From Fulvia fulva (lineage: Eukaryota > Ascomycota > Dothideomycetes > Mycosphaerellales > Mycosphaerellaceae), in contig NC_063018.1 in NCBI RefSeq assembly GCF_020509005.1, positions 930,001-994,000 on the forward strand: a DNA stretch of 64,000 nt. Reading direction: 5' to 3'. The position numbers and the translations under genes were made by a program. Below are positions 43,039 through 54,794 of the stretch, piece after piece. The notes under the pieces are model-generated. The model had not been told where the DNA came from, searched no databases, and saw nothing but the letters and a program-made list of their open reading frames with translations. Position 1 is the first letter of the stretch; every line of letters begins with the position of its first letter.

Positions 43039-45618
43039 ATGGGGTCTCGATTCTTCCACGGCAGCGACAGCTCCAGCGAGAGCTCTTCCGACGAGGAGGA
43101 GCTGTACGAGAGAAACGAGGAGGAGTCGTCCGAGGAGGAGTCTTCGGAGGAGGAAGATGATGACGACGACGACGATGATTCCAGCAGCGACGACGAGGGA
43201 GGCAAATCTGGAGCCAGCCGTTTCTTGCGCGAGGCCTCCAGCGAGGAGGACTCCGAGGACGAAGACAAAGTCACAATCGTCAAGTCTGCAAAAGACAAGC
43301 GCTTCGATGAACTGGAGGGAACCATCAGGTTGATCGAGAATGCCGAGAAAATCAACGACTGGACCGCTATCAACGAACAGTATGACAAGATGAACCGGCA
43401 ACTCCCCACCCTGATCCGCGCTCTCGACGGCAAGCCACCAAAGATGTATATCAAGGTCGTGGCTGAGCTCGAGACGATGGTCGCCGAGGTGTTTGAGAAG
43501 CACAAGGTCACGCCAGGCAAGAAGATGAACCCGATCGCACAAAAGGGTCTGAACGCCATCCGCCAGAAGATCCGCAAGAACAACCGCGACTACGCAACCG
43601 AGATTGACACCTTCAGGAAGGATCCAGATGACTACATGAAGGAGGATGTTGTCGAGGACACTGCACCAGCACCCAAGAAGCCAAAGAAGACCCTCTTGGC
43701 GAACGCTGACTCTGTCGATGCCGACGATGATGGCTTCACTATGGTGGGCGCAGGCGGCAAGGCCATGGTCTACACTCCAGAGAGCATCCTCAAGCATCTT
43801 CGATCGATCGTGGAGTCAAGAGGTAGGAAGAACACCGACAGGCTTGAGCAGATCAGGATTATGGAGAAGCTTTCGGACGTCTCTGTCAGCGACTACCAGC
43901 GCATTCGCGTCCTGCTCACCCTTATTGCTACTCGATTCGACCTGACATCCGGCACTGGATCCCAGATGGCGCAAGAGCAGTGGAAGTTGGCACAGCAAGA
44001 AATCGGACGCCTACTCGAGGTCCTCGAGAAGAACCGCGACATCATTGTGATCGAGGCTGCCGAAGAGTGGGAGGATGACGAGAAACAGCCAACCATCACC
44101 CCAGGTGAGATCTTCAAGATTCCGGGCAGCGTCATCTCGTTCGTCGAGCGTCTTGACGACGAGCTCACCCGAGTGCTTCAGCACGTCGATCCACACACTG
44201 CAGAGTACGTTGAGAGACTACAGGATGAGGGTGCTCTGTACACCAACATTGTCCGCGCCATGATGTACGCAGAGCGTCTGAAGGCCGAGCCAAAGATCGA
44301 GCATTCCACAGATGCCATCAACAGAGTCGTCCAGCGCCGCCTCGAACACGTCTACTTCAAGCCATCCCAGGTTGTGAGCATACTCGAGGAGAACAGCTGG
44401 AAGGAGATCCCTGAGCAGCTCAACTCGACTGTCACTCCTCGTTCGCAGGCCAAGGATGTAACCACTCTTGTCCAGACCCTGGCAGGCTACCTCTTCCAGA
44501 ATGCAGAGGGCATCATCAAGGGCCGCGCCATGCTCTGCCAGATCTACTTCCTTGCGCTTCACGACAACTACTACAAGGCCAGAGATATGATGCTCATGTC
44601 ACATCTTCAGGAGACAATTGGCAGCTTCGATGTGAACACACAAATCCTTTACAACCGAACACTCACCCAGGTCGGCCTCTGTGCTTTCCGTGCTGGCCTT
44701 GTCTACGAATGCCAGACAGCACTCCAGGACATCTGTGGTAGCCAGAGGCAAAAGGAGCTACTGGCCCAAGGTCTCCAGATGCAGCGCTACTCACAAATCA
44801 CACCAGAGCAGGAACGCCTCGAGCGCCAGCGTCAACTCCCGTTCCACATGCACATCAACCTCGAATTGCTCGAGTGTGTATACCTCACATGCTCAATGCT
44901 TCTCGAGATCCCAACTCTTGCGCAAGCAGGCAGTTCACCTGACCTCAAGAAGCGTGTTATCTCGAAATCGTACCGACGTATGCTTGAGTACCACGAGAGA
45001 CAAATCTTCACTGGTCCACCAGAGAACACCCGCGACCACGTTATGCAAGCCTCGAAAGCATTGGCAGCGGGCGAGTGGAAGAAGGCCGCCGATTTCATCA
45101 CCAGCATTAAGATCTGGGATCTACTACCAAAGGCCGCCGAGATCAAGAAGATGCTCGAGAGCCAGATCCAAGAGGAAGGTCTTCGAACATACCTTTTCAC
45201 CTACGCACCATTCTACGATACCCTCAGCATTCAGAACCTTTCCGAGATGTTCGATCTCGAACCTCAAAAGATCACAAGCATCATCTCGAAGATGATTCAC
45301 CACGAGGACCTCGCTGCTGCACTTGACCAGGTCAACAGCGCAATCATCTTCCGCAAGGGTGTTGAGCTCAGCAGACTGCAGAGCTTGGCACTTACACTCA
45401 GCGACAAGGCACAGAACCTCATCGAGTCGAACGAGAGAGTGTTGGAGCAGCGGACACAAGGTACAGCCAACGCGTTTGAACGACAGGGCGCTCAGCGTGG
45501 CGGACGAGGAGGTCGTGGTGGAGGCCGAGGAGGTCGCGGTCGCGGTGGCGCCCCACCCAGAGGTGGTGGACACGGCTTCACTGGCGGTGCGCTTGGCAAT
45601 GCGATCAGGGCGCAATAA
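43039..45618 (+). CDS. NIP1: Translation initiation factor eIF3 subunit c
   Basis: Core subunit of eIF3, which binds the 40S ribosome and recruits eIF1, eIF5 and the ternary complex. It is 859 aa, intronless and near the usual 850-930 aa. It begins [11 protein letters not shown] followed by a Ser/acidic tract (residues about 8-80) with a run of eight Asp, the conserved flexible N-terminus that contacts eIF1/eIF5. The eIF3c N-terminal domain covers about 30-640. The PCI domain lies near 600-790, including [18 protein letters not shown]. The C-terminus is an RGG box (about 820-848), a frequent arginine-methylation and RNA-binding tail. A near-consensus start context (AACATGGG) supports 43039. 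Confidence 0.96.
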   Translation: MGSRFFHGSDSSSESSSDEEELYERNEEESSEEESSEEEDDDDDDDDSSSDDEGGKSGASRFLREASSEEDSEDEDKVTIVKSAKDKRFDELEGTIRLIENAEKINDWTAINEQYDKMNRQLPTLIRALDGKPPKMYIKVVAELETMVAEVFEKHKVTPGKKMNPIAQKGLNAIRQKIRKNNRDYATEIDTFRKDPDDYMKEDVVEDTAPAPKKPKKTLLANADSVDADDDGFTMVGAGGKAMVYTPESILKHLRSIVESRGRKNTDRLEQIRIMEKLSDVSVSDYQRIRVLLTLIATRFDLTSGTGSQMAQEQWKLAQQEIGRLLEVLEKNRDIIVIEAAEEWEDDEKQPTITPGEIFKIPGSVISFVERLDDELTRVLQHVDPHTAEYVERLQDEGALYTNIVRAMMYAERLKAEPKIEHSTDAINRVVQRRLEHVYFKPSQVVSILEENSWKEIPEQLNSTVTPRSQAKDVTTLVQTLAGYLFQNAEGIIKGRAMLCQIYFLALHDNYYKARDMMLMSHLQETIGSFDVNTQILYNRTLTQVGLCAFRAGLVYECQTALQDICGSQRQKELLAQGLQMQRYSQITPEQERLERQRQLPFHMHINLELLECVYLTCSMLLEIPTLAQAGSSPDLKKRVISKSYRRMLEYHERQIFTGPPENTRDHVMQASKALAAGEWKKAADFITSIKIWDLLPKAAEIKKMLESQIQEEGLRTYLFTYAPFYDTLSIQNLSEMFDLEPQKITSIISKMIHHEDLAAALDQVNSAIIFRKGVELSRLQSLALTLSDKAQNLIESNERVLEQRTQGTANAFERQGAQRGGRGGRGGGRGGRGRGGAPPRGGGHGFTGGALGNAIRAQ

Positions 45619-45932
45619 AGGCATGCGTGATCAAAGGCGTTCTATTGGGTTGGTAGCGACGGCATGATATGTATGTGCTGCATGAAAACGGGTGCTGTAG
45701 GCAAAATGTGCTTACGTTGCTCGCTACGTAGTTTACCACGAAATGGTATGAAAGACGTTGTTCAGTGAGCTCATTGTATCACCGCTGCCTTCTCGAATCC
45801 CTGCAATACATTAGCGCGTGAAGCTAGTTCCGCGCGCTCAAGCACTTCTACATTTGCTGCACCTCTCACACTCACCTTTGAACGCGAGCAGCAACACCGC
45901 ATATCAACAAGACACCCCGAGCAGCGAGCGCC
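45619..45932. other. Intergenic, NIP1 3' end and RING gene promoter
   Basis: About 314 bp with no gene. Confidence 0.5.
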
Positions 45933-46827
45933 ATGGTGTTACCTACTCGAGAGCAGTACTTCGCGCAGCTGCCGACTTCACAAGAGACCGACGGCTCTAC
46001 TGCTGAAGCAGTCATCGCGGATGAGTGCCCTGTTTGTTACGATGTATGAACCTGCGCACCAGGCCCTCAACAGCTATCATGATTTACTAACACAGTGACA
46101 GGAGGTCACCACGCCCGTCAAGACATCCTGCAACCACACCTTCTGCGAAAATTGCCTGAAGCAATGGCTCAGCTCATCAAATACATGCCCATCATGTCGC
46201 ACGGAGCAGTTTCAGCGCGATCCAGTTGAGGTAACCGCAAGTGAGCTTGCGCAAGCACAACGAATTCTATCACGAACTCCTCGCATCGGATTGGGGCCGT
46301 ACAGCAGCACGGCCGTCGAAGTGCAGTCCCTGGAAGGCGAAATACGACACGCAAATGAGGTCCTGGCGGCGTACAGAAGGGTGCGCCTCATTGCTGGGCC
46401 AGATACGATGGCTCTAGGCCGCTCAGCGCTGGACGCTCATGTGACGCTCCCCACTTCCGACAACGCTGCTGTACAAGCACTGCGAGACAGTATAGCTCCA
46501 CGCCGTTCGTTGCTACCAGAAGCTAGAGAGCAAGGTCACCCAGCCACGCCGCCACCGGATACTGGAGAACCGCCTCGAAGACCCAGCGTCTTCCCGCGGT
46601 TCGCTGATGATCTTATGGCCAGCTTTGACCGCCTCTCCAACAGTGCGTTTCAGCGCCCTTACGTCGAACTTAGAAGTACCGAGAGAGTCTCTCCGACAGC
46701 GGCGCAGCTAGCACGCCAGATCCCTCCAACATCACAGTCAGGTCCACTACTGCGAAACCAGCGTCGCCAGAGAGCTCCGCGAGCAGACCAGGCGCGGAAC
46801 TTAGGATCAATGATCTATCACTCATAG
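45933..46827 (+). CDS. RING-HC finger protein
   Basis: A 278-aa probable E3 ubiquitin ligase. Exon 1 is 45933-46043, intron 46044-46101 is 58 nt, and exon 2 is 46102-46827. The join is inside the RING finger: exon 1 ends with DECPVCYD and exon 2 opens EVTTPVKTSCNHTFCENC, giving C-x2-C-x11-C-x-H-x2-C-x2-C-x10-C-x2-C (about 31-71), a C3HC4 RING. The remainder is low-complexity and Pro/Arg-rich with no second domain or membrane segment. The partner E2 and the substrate are unknown. The start is the first ATG that keeps the RING frame. Confidence 0.85.
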
Positions 46828-48230
46828 CTGCAACACTCGGCGACCCTCGCAGTGTGGTTCCGCGTCATCAAGGTTTGGGTGGAGGACGTGATTTAAGGGC
46901 TGTACGAAGTGGATGAGTGACGAGTACAATGAACTTGGAGATCGGCGGAGTGTAGAGAAAGACAGCCTCTTTCGATGAGCTGCTACACTACACCATGAAG
47001 TGGCAGTGCAATCGCGAAGAATGGCTCTGGAGAGGCACCCGATGCGCGAGCCTACTCACGCATAGTGTCAAACGCCACGTAGTAAGTCAGCACACTGTCT
47101 GTCTTGCAGAACTCCCTTTGCTGGGAGACGATACGAAGTGCACATAGTACCAGAAGCAGAGCGTCTGTTTTGTGGCACCTCAGAACCACCTCCAAAAAGC
47201 ATACCAATACCACACCCGTCCGTCATGCGTCACCTCTCAAAATGCCTCACCACCTCGCTGCTCAGCATCTTCCCCGTCTAATGACCGTGGCATCCAAGCT
47301 TCCCTGTCCACTTCAAGGCCCCCCTCATCTCCTCGACACATCGTATACAAGACAAAGTCCTTCACCTCACTCGTCCGCCGCACCAACGTCACACATCCGG
47401 CAACACGCCATAATAGAATCGCTTTAGCTGGTATTTCGGAGAAATTTTTACGGCCTACTCCCATCCTGAGCGCTGCATGCTCGAACTTAATATGTATGCT
47501 GTGAATCGAGAGCTGAAGTCGTTGCTGAATCAGCCACGCGTACATTTGTTTGCCCTCTATTCCCTGAGTGAGTGACATCGTAGGCATGCACACAGCTGCA
47601 GATGGACCAGGCGGTTGTCGAGCCGGAGCCCCTCCTCTTGTCGTCATATCTATTACCTTGGATGTTGTTCGCCGCAACCGCCGCCTTGAAAACATGACAC
47701 CGTGGTCGTGAGCGTTGTTGTCGGGGAGATTGAGCCACCAAGCTTATCCCCGGTGGCGATGAAGGTCTTCTTCATGCATCGTGCAGAACACAAGAGAATG
47801 ATTATCGTGGCTAGCCATGCCGTACATTGGGTATGGACATCGACGAATGTATCAAATGATGTTCTCCCCGTGAAAGAAGAAGGTGAAGTGGGAGGTAATG
47901 GTAGACGTCCTCGGCTAGAACTACCGGCCGGAGCGGCGGGTCGCCAAAGTGGGTCCCCATCCAAGATCTCTCACGCGTGCGACGATGCACGATCCCTGCT
48001 GCTCTTGCGCGAAGGAGGGGTCCTTGCAACACATTTGGTGTTGTTGTGTCTTCTTCATTCACTGCCTTCTTCACTGAAGCTGCAGCTGAACACATTCTCG
48101 AATCGAAGCTCGTCACTAATCTGCCTCTTCTGCTGGTCAGTTCGAGAAGTGTTCTTTGTCCAGCATCATGTCCACCAAATAGCTCTGCCTCGGTCAGCGC
48201 GCATCACAGCTTCCAACCCATACGTACACC
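46828..48230. other. Intergenic, about 1.4 kb, no gene seen
   Basis: Overlapping frames on both strands of up to 188 codons look like shadows without domains. I see no repeats. Confidence 0.45.
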
Positions 48231-49156
48231 ATGGCTTCAGTGCTAGGGAGCAGGAAGCGCACTCGTGATGATGATTTCGGACTGACCAACGAGGATAGTC
48301 ATCTCGACAAGGCATGTCGAAGCTGGTGAAGTACATGCAAAGTGCGATACTGACATTCTATCAGCGATCCCGCCCCACCGCGGGCCAAGGCAGTCACCAT
48401 GGCTATCACGATTCCGTCCTCAGCACACCAGCTTCACACACTCGAGAGCAGCCCAAATACAACAGCGACGACGATGGCTCCTCTTCCATGGTTTCCGAGC
48501 CAGGCAGCCCTCAAGACATATCCATGTCATCGGACGACGACATGAACGGCGACACTTTCTCGCAATCGCCCGAAGATAGCTTCATCATGAGTCGCCCGCG
48601 TCCTTCCAACTCCAGCCCATGGGCACAGAGATTGCAGACAAATCGTGTTCCGACTCCGATCGTGCCTATGAGACCGGGCGGATCACCCTACCGCATCGGA
48701 CCACGCCAACACGTACGACAACGCCACCCTCAAGAGTTCAGCTCCGACCACCTAGATGTTCCCTCACCCATTGACGAAGATGAGGTTCCGACTCCCCCAT
48801 CAGCAGCCGAAGCGGCAGGCTCTCAACTTAGCATGTTGACAGTTAGTGACGTCGACATGCAAGAGAGCGACGACGTGCCCACCGTAAACGTCCATCCCGT
48901 CAGACCACTGAGTCGAAACACCAATCTCGACATGTACGAATCTGCCGTCGAAAGCGAACCCATGGACAGCGGACCGGAGACCATCGTTGTTAGGAAGCAG
49001 CGACAACGAAGCGGTGCGCTGAGTAGTGGCAACTCTCCCGTGCGGGCGGGACCAAGTCAGCCGCCTGCTCCTCGAAAAGGGTTCAGTATGGGATTCCGAG
49101 CAGATTGTGAGAAGTGCAGGCTGAGAGTGCCTGGGCACATGAACCATCTTATCTAG
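48231..49156 (+). CDS. Conserved fungal protein of unknown function with probable GC-AG intron
   Basis: 290 aa if spliced: exon 1 48231-48311 (MASVLGSRKRTRDDDFGLTN...), intron 48312-48364, exon 2 48365-49156. The intron starts GCATGT and has a TACTGAC branch site 20 nt before TATCAG. No GT donor nearby keeps both frames, so a GC-AG intron is the simplest solution. Otherwise translation would have to start at the ATG at 48314. The protein is Ser/Pro/Asp-rich and probably disordered, with a basic KRTR start that may be a nuclear signal. It ends in GFSMGFRADCEKCRLRVPGH, whose C-x2-C motif looks like a conserved fungal terminal domain of unknown role. Confidence 0.7.
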
Positions 49157-49225
49157 AGGATGGAATTTGCATCTTGAGATTTCAGCGAGAGGCGTTGGGA
49201 CGGACGGAGTTTGCCATACAGAGGC

Positions 49226-49250
49226 AGGAAGCGAGCGAGCGAGCGAGCAT
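49226..49250. repeat. (GAGC)n microsatellite
   Basis: About five copies of GAGC/GCGA in the 3' flank of the preceding gene. Confidence 0.65.
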
Positions 49251-49307
49251 GGATGACAGAACAATGCTGGAGCGTGACGCATAGCATTTCATTTTACGGG
49301 TACATTG

Positions 49308-50139
49308 TTACACATTGAATTCATCAGGCGTTTCTATTGTGAGCTCGCCCTTTTCGAGAAAGATACCCAGTGACCAGGGCTGAACTTGCGGCCAGTGGTC
49401 ACTCTGCGTGATTGCTGGGTTCACCTTCGACCATACAAGCTTCGCACGCTTCGTCGACGCCACGAGACGACATAATTTCCACGTGTCCGTGCCTGGCAGG
49501 AACGCCTCCGCGCCAGCAGGCAAAGGCGGTTGCACCAGAGTCGTGTCGAGTGGCAAGTATCTCGTCGACAATGGAAAAGCCGGACACCACCGTACAGAGG
49601 TGAAAGTCGCTGAGAAGAATGGTTCCCTTCTACCAGTATCGGTCATCTCAGGCGAGTAGACAGCAACACTTCGCTCTCCAGTCTTTGACATCGTCCATTC
49701 GAAACGTACAAGATGTTTCGGAATGTTCCAGTCCCTGCGACCTACATAGCAGTCAGTATCACACCTATGCAGTCCACAATCAGCTGACATACCATGATAA
49801 CAACTCGCCTCGGAATCAACATAGATCCTCGAAATTCTCAGCTTGCTCTTCCCCTTCGCGTTACCACCAGGCACGGTGAAGGTGCCGGGTATGATGAGGA
49901 GCTCATTGTAGGGCCTACTGGACTGTCGTGGTACTGTATTACCTGAATCATCCCTAGGCCTCCTTTGAAGTCGCTTGATCGAGTGTCAAGGTGCTGGCGG
50001 TTAGCGAGTCGTAGGTGTTTGATGGCAGCGGGTTCTTGAGTGTGAGTATGAGCCAGAACATGTCGCCTTGGAGGGTCCATGGCGTGGGAGCTGGGTCTGG
50101 ATTGAAAGGGTCGGCGTGAGGAGTCCTGTGAGTAGTCAT
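49308..50139 (-). pseudogene. Acetoacetate-decarboxylase-like gene with two frame breaks
   Basis: The conceptual protein resembles fungal acetoacetate decarboxylase-like proteins: an N-terminal block PWTLQGDMFWLILTLKNPLP (frame 1, from ATG 50139), then FKGGLGMIQVIQYHDSPVGP (frame 2), then ELLIIPGTFTVPGG onward to 49308 (frame 3). The last part contains a normal 51-nt intron at 49792-49742 that keeps its frame. Moving between the three frames needs one lost base near 49960-50000 and one near 49915-49920 (the VGP-YN junction). The gaps are too short for introns. It is therefore a recent pseudogene or carries two sequence errors. The family usually binds or decarboxylates small oxoacids; here the activity is presumably lost. 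Confidence 0.55.
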
Positions 50140-50348
50140 TGTGGCCGCTGGGTGCAAGGGGGTGGGTACAGGAGAGCAGGAAGAACAAAGTCTGAGTGTG
50201 AGGGATATGGGAAGGTGCCACCTTGCTTGACGCACGTGGCTGCAGGGCCCACGCTTCCCTGTCAGAGATCGGGTATGCAGTGTAACGCTGGTAGGAATTG
50301 GACGCTGTCTCGATGGCCTGGGGCAGGCAGGACCTGAGCAGATTGGTT

Positions 50349-51685
50349 TCATATGCTGCTATCGCGAGCCGTCTCGTACACAGTATCGAGATCTTCCTCC
50401 CACACCGTCCTCATCCTCTTCTCTGTCGACTCAGCTAGCATGGGCAAGCATTCCTCGAAGCTGAGATCTTTCAGCCGGTCTGTTTGCAGCTCATACGAAC
50501 TCCCTGCGATACGTGAAGCCTTTTGCACCATCTGAGCTCGAGGTAGTCGGACCTTCTGATACAAGTTTGCCGTTGTTGCTAGCGACTGGAAGTGTGGTCG
50601 TGGTGACGATGAGAGGTACTCGCTCAAGGCTCTGCCGAGCACCCATCCATCTTCAAAGGACTGGCCAGCTCCAGCCCCAAGGTGAGGCGTAGTTGCGTGA
50701 GCTGCATCGCCAAGCAGGATGACTTTACCGTCCATGTAGTGCCACTGCCCCAGCGCTGGCCGATCGTTGATTCGCCATTTCGAGGACTCCTGTGGCATCA
50801 GCTTGATGATCTTCTGCACTTCTCCATCAAACTCAGCAAAGTCGTCCTCAAGCTCCTGCTTGTCGCAGGTGCTCGTCCAACTCTCCTTCAGGTCCCCAAT
50901 TTGATCCTCGGACTTTGCCACAAAGGCCACGATGTTGAGCTCCTTGTTAGAACTTATGGGAAAGATCAGGAAGTGCTTGTGCTTGGCTACCCAGAGGTTG
51001 GGCCATTCCGGGAAGGGCCATGGATCTAGCGATGGTAAGGGCACAATGCCGCGGTATGCAATCCAGCCAGAGAAGAGAGGATCATCTTGGACGAATTGGC
51101 GCCGGACGGCAGAGTGTATCCCATCGCAGGCAATGACGAGGTCAGCTTCGCGCACAGTACCGTCGGTGAAGTGCAGTCGCACGGAGTCGTCCAGGTCCTT
51201 CCGGCGAGTCAATACAACGATAGTCCATGGGTGAAATGTCGACCCACCTCAACATGCGTTGTCCTCATATTCGTATGCAGATTTGCAGTGTTTCGCTCCT
51301 CAATCGCCACCCGCAGAAGCTCCAGAAGGTCTGTACGAGAGCAAGACGCCTGCCGCACTGTCTTTAGCTCACCATCGACCTTTACCGAAAAGATCTGCTC
51401 GCTATTGTCGAATCTTCGAAAGGTCAGCCATGTTGTCCCACGCTTGCCTGAGATAGCATTCAGTCTTTCTCCCAGGTCAAGCTTGTGAAACAGCCTAGCG
51501 GCATTGACGCCAACTCCAATGCCTGCACCGATCTCCTTGTACTGCGAAGCCTGCTCATAAACGTCAATCTGTAATGAAACGGAAGCTGCATCGCAATGGT
51601 GGCGAATAGCCAGCGCACAGAAGAGGCCGCCTAGACCGCCGCCGACAATGGCGATGCGGAATGTCTTTGTCGTCTCATCGGCCAT
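50349..51685 (-). CDS. FAD-dependent monooxygenase (salicylate-hydroxylase-like)
   Basis: A 428-aa class A flavoprotein monooxygenase that would hydroxylate an aromatic substrate using NAD(P)H and O2. Exon 1 is 51685-51248, intron 51247-51198 is 50 nt, and exon 2 is 51197-50349. Motifs: Rossmann GGGLGG at 15-20; the DG motif in DLVIACDGIHSAVR; and the second FAD motif GDAAHATTPHLGAGAGQSFED. Length and order match salicylate hydroxylase-type enzymes. No membrane segment is evident. It is neighboured by the broken decarboxylase-like gene and Ecp6; there is no biosynthetic cluster. The substrate could be a plant phenolic or an internal metabolite, which the sequence does not decide. Confidence 0.88.
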
Positions 51686-52367
51686 AGTACTACTGTTGGT
51701 TGAAGGAGGGAAAGACGCCGACTTGGCTTGTATGTGTTAATGATTACTCGGCAGTTGTCAGCGCTCGTTTGGGATGCTGCACAACGAGCGATGTGCCGCA
51801 CAGCCGCGATGATGCCCTCCGAGAGCTTGTGATTGCACGGACATGATGACAAGGGGAACGCATGACTCTCAAGCAATGTTTGCTGAGACATGGATTGCAC
51901 GATGTTGGTGTTGACGTGTTGTGGGATGTAGGAAGGCAGGAGGTGTCGTCGAGGATGCTGGAGGATCAACTGAGATCCACTTTGTTTTGATGCATTGACC
52001 AGCACGCGTCTGCGCTTCTCCTTCGACGTGTCCTCATGGTCATCAACATCACAGCAGTACATTGCATGTAGATTGCCCCTCCTGCTAAGACGGAATCGAG
52101 CGTCATCAAAAGAGATGCGCGCTAATTGCCTGCAACAACATCAATGCAGAGAGCTCTTGTCGTGATGCTCAGTACATCCACAATGCAGGAAAGTGACAAT
52201 ACATTCGCGTTTGGGAACGATGACTTGCCAGGAGTAGAAACCATACTGAAGACTGTCTCCAGACCTGAGTTGTCGAATAGCTGATGTATACACACAGTTA
52301 CTCTCAACACGCTGAGTTTAAGTACAAGACCATTCTGTCCCGACCATCTTCACACCTGACAGATCAC
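51686..52367. other. Intergenic, no gene seen
   Basis: About 680 bp between the monooxygenase start and the Ecp6 stop. Frames here lack domains. Confidence 0.45.
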
Positions 52368-53215
52368 TTATGCCACAGCAGTAGTGACGTTCTTGCAGTC
52401 CTGTGGCAGAATGATCTGCTGACCAACCTTGAGCTTAGATGGGTTAACGTTGTTGTTGAGAGCCTTAATCTGACCGATAGTGGTGTGGTAGGTAGCGGCC
52501 AAATCGACGAAAAGGTCACCGGCCACAATGTTGTAAGTACCGACAGCCTCGCACTGGGACGATGGGCAGACTGGGACGGTGATGATCTGGCCAACATCGA
52601 TGGCATCTGGGTTCTCGATCTGAGTGTTGGCAGCGATGAGGGAGTCGAGCGTGATGTTGACTAACGGGAGAGTATGTTAGCCCAAGTGTTTCAAAAGGAG
52701 GGGCCAGAAGCCATGAGCGTCCTGTGTGTCCCAGGTGTCTCATCAAGGTTTCTGCACCGGACGTTACTTACAGTCCTGGGAGATGTTGGTGAGAGTGTCG
52801 CCGCTGACGATGGTGTAGCTGCCTGGAAGACCTGGCACGCAAGTCTCGGTGGGCTCGGCCGGTGTCGACACGCAGGACTTGTTGTCGGGGTTAGAACAGT
52901 TCTCTGGGATGATGAGGGTTGCGCCGAGCTCGATGAGGTTGGGGTTGGCGAGTTTGTTGACGGATACGATGTTGCAAATGCCGGACTTGAATTTCTTGGC
53001 AATGGAGGTGAGGGTGTCACCCTTGACGACAGTGTATTTGATGTTGCTGGTCGAACCGCAGTCTGTGGCCTTGGTCTCGCCTAGAAACGTGTCAGCCGGT
53101 CTCTGCAGCTCTAATAGCCATCGACTATACAATCAGGGTCATCAGTACGTGGGAGAACGAAGCCGTTTACGGCGGCGCCCATAAGAGCGGCAGCGAAAAG
53201 AATCATCGACTGCAT
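52368..53215 (-). CDS. Ecp6: Secreted three-LysM chitin-binding effector Ecp6
   Basis: A 228-aa precursor in three exons: 53215-53131, 53080-52772 and 52660-52368; introns of 50 and 111 nt. The signal peptide is MQSMILFAAALMGAAVNG. Three LysM domains follow, opening YTVVKGDTLTSIAKKF, YTIVSGDTLTNIS and YNIVAGDLFVDLAATY, each closed by a (I/L)I(I/T)(P/V)P-like end and followed by Cys. The even Cys pattern suits disulphides between modules. The protein agrees with my memory of F. fulva Ecp6, a secreted protein that binds chitin oligomers tightly and prevents their detection by plant LysM receptors. The family role is established; the identity is unverified here. No damage is visible. Expression is known to be host-induced in that species. 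The promoter carries a TATA box and a hairpin (see those entries). Confidence 0.93.
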
Positions 53216-53314
53216 GGTGAAAATCGGGGCTTCGTCCTTCGTGGTCGGGAAGAAGGGAAGACGAAGGTGGGAAAGATTGTATAAGTAAGATGTAATGAAT
53301 GCAATCTAACGAGA

Positions 53315-53322
53315 GTTTTATA
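53315..53322 (-). promoter_or_regulatory. TATA box of Ecp6
   Basis: TATAAAA on the minus strand, about 107 bp upstream of the Ecp6 ATG. Confidence 0.55.
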
Positions 53323-53345
53323 GATTATAAAGATGTGATAGCAGC

Positions 53346-53380
53346 GAGGGCCTGTCCACCAGGCAAGTGGACAGGCCCTC
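53346..53380. promoter_or_regulatory. Perfect 14-bp inverted repeat in the Ecp6 promoter
   Basis: GAGGGCCTGTCCAC (53346-53359) and GTGGACAGGCCCTC (53367-53380) are exact reverse complements around a 7-bp spacer. The structure sits 131-165 bp upstream of the ATG, just upstream of the TATA box. It could bind a dimeric regulator or be a small foldback; its function is unknown. Confidence 0.75.
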
Positions 53381-54794
53381 TACCAGCAATGGGTGTGACC
53401 TAGTGCGCTTTGCGGCACCGGGCCTATTCATAGGCAAGGCCATCGTGCCACGCCTTGGAGGTGTAGCAGCTTGGTGCTATATCGACGTTCCGGAGAGGCC
53501 GGTCTCGGGATAATGACGGTAGAACACGAGACTGGCATCGATGTCGCTCTTGGCCACGCAGGCGCCCAAATCGATACAACAAAGCAGCCGATGGTCGTGG
53601 AGGACGGCAAGCATTTGTCTGCCGTTGTATTTGACAGCTCGCTTACGTTTGACGGAGCGACATAACGTGGAAAGTGGGCATTAACAATCTCATGCTCTGC
53701 AGGGCTGATGTGATTGGCATGGAACAGCCTGGAGAAGACCCCTGGGGAGAATTCGCGTTGGCACTAGGATCTGGAGACTGCCGAGAGACGGCTTTTGCTT
53801 TAAAACGTTCTTGATGCTGGTTCATGGTCTAGACAGGATGTCGTTGGGATGCTTTTACGAGCAATGGGAATGGCCGCGTGGTCATACACTTGCTGCGGAT
53901 CACAGTTGGGGCCCGTTCGATCGCCCTGTTTTCTTGCTGGACGTGATATTGAACAGAGTTTGAGCTGTGACCAACTTTCACGACATCAGCAGGGGTGTTG
54001 TTTGATCGTGATGTCGTGGCCTTGATATCAGCTTTAAGCCAATCAAGACGAGTCTCCGCACGCCATCACAGTGTGATGTCCGTAACCCCGTCTATTTTCA
54101 GATGTTAGCAACGCACGGCCTGTTTTCGTCCGTTTGTGTGTGAAAAGACCCCTGCGTGATATCTGAGCTTGGACTCGCTCGACATGCTGAAACGTTAGTG
54201 GTAAGCAGGGCACTTGCCCAAAAGACTCCTTCATACAGCCTCTTCGTGCAGCGGAGTCACCTTCACTTTTAGTGCGAGCTGCCAACGACACTGGCTGATT
54301 TGCTGAGATTCTGGATTTTGCTAGGACACTCGAGAGAGGAATGTCACTCCGCGGCACGAAGACGCTGTAATGGCCGAGGCGGTCTCAAGATCGTTGAACA
54401 CTGCTGTTCGTCTCCGGTCGCCATCGATGTCAATCACTGCTTTCGTAAACGACATCGCTCCATCTTGCCGCCAAGAGGTGCCTGGTGAAGTGGCCGGGGA
54501 CCGCCTGGCGTAAGCGCTCTCTAGCTAGTCCTTTTGCCAGGTTTGCTTTGTGCGCTGGCAAGGTGCTCCATGGAGAGTTGAGAAGGACTCAGCTAAGCGC
54601 TTTGCTACATTGTACAGATCCGAGCAGTATCGCCGTGATATTGCTGGTGCAACTGCCTGAAGAATGTCACGGACACGGCCACTCCTAATCGGATGGGTAT
54701 TGCCATTGGATACATCCAAGTATCGATCATGATCGCTTCCTCGACTGGGATTAGGTATCATCACGAAATGCCAAAGGATTTCTAGCGTTGGCGT
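53381..54794. other. Intergenic, about 1.4 kb, no gene seen
   Basis: Minus-strand frames near 53430-53825 show a Ser/Pro-rich stretch in changing frames that I could not turn into a gene. The rest has nothing. Confidence 0.4.

Noticed and set aside
43039..43230. Acidic Ser/Asp tract as a possible microsatellite artefact
   Set aside because: It is the normal acidic N-terminus of eIF3c and stays in frame.
47702..48268. 188-codon plus-strand ORF before the GC-AG-intron gene
   Set aside because: It overlaps the first exon of the real gene in another frame and has unstructured composition.
53428..53825. Minus-strand frames upstream of Ecp6 that read like a Ser/Pro-rich protein start
   Set aside because: The sense changes frame without a usable intron and no domain appears. 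It may be a relic, but I cannot support it.
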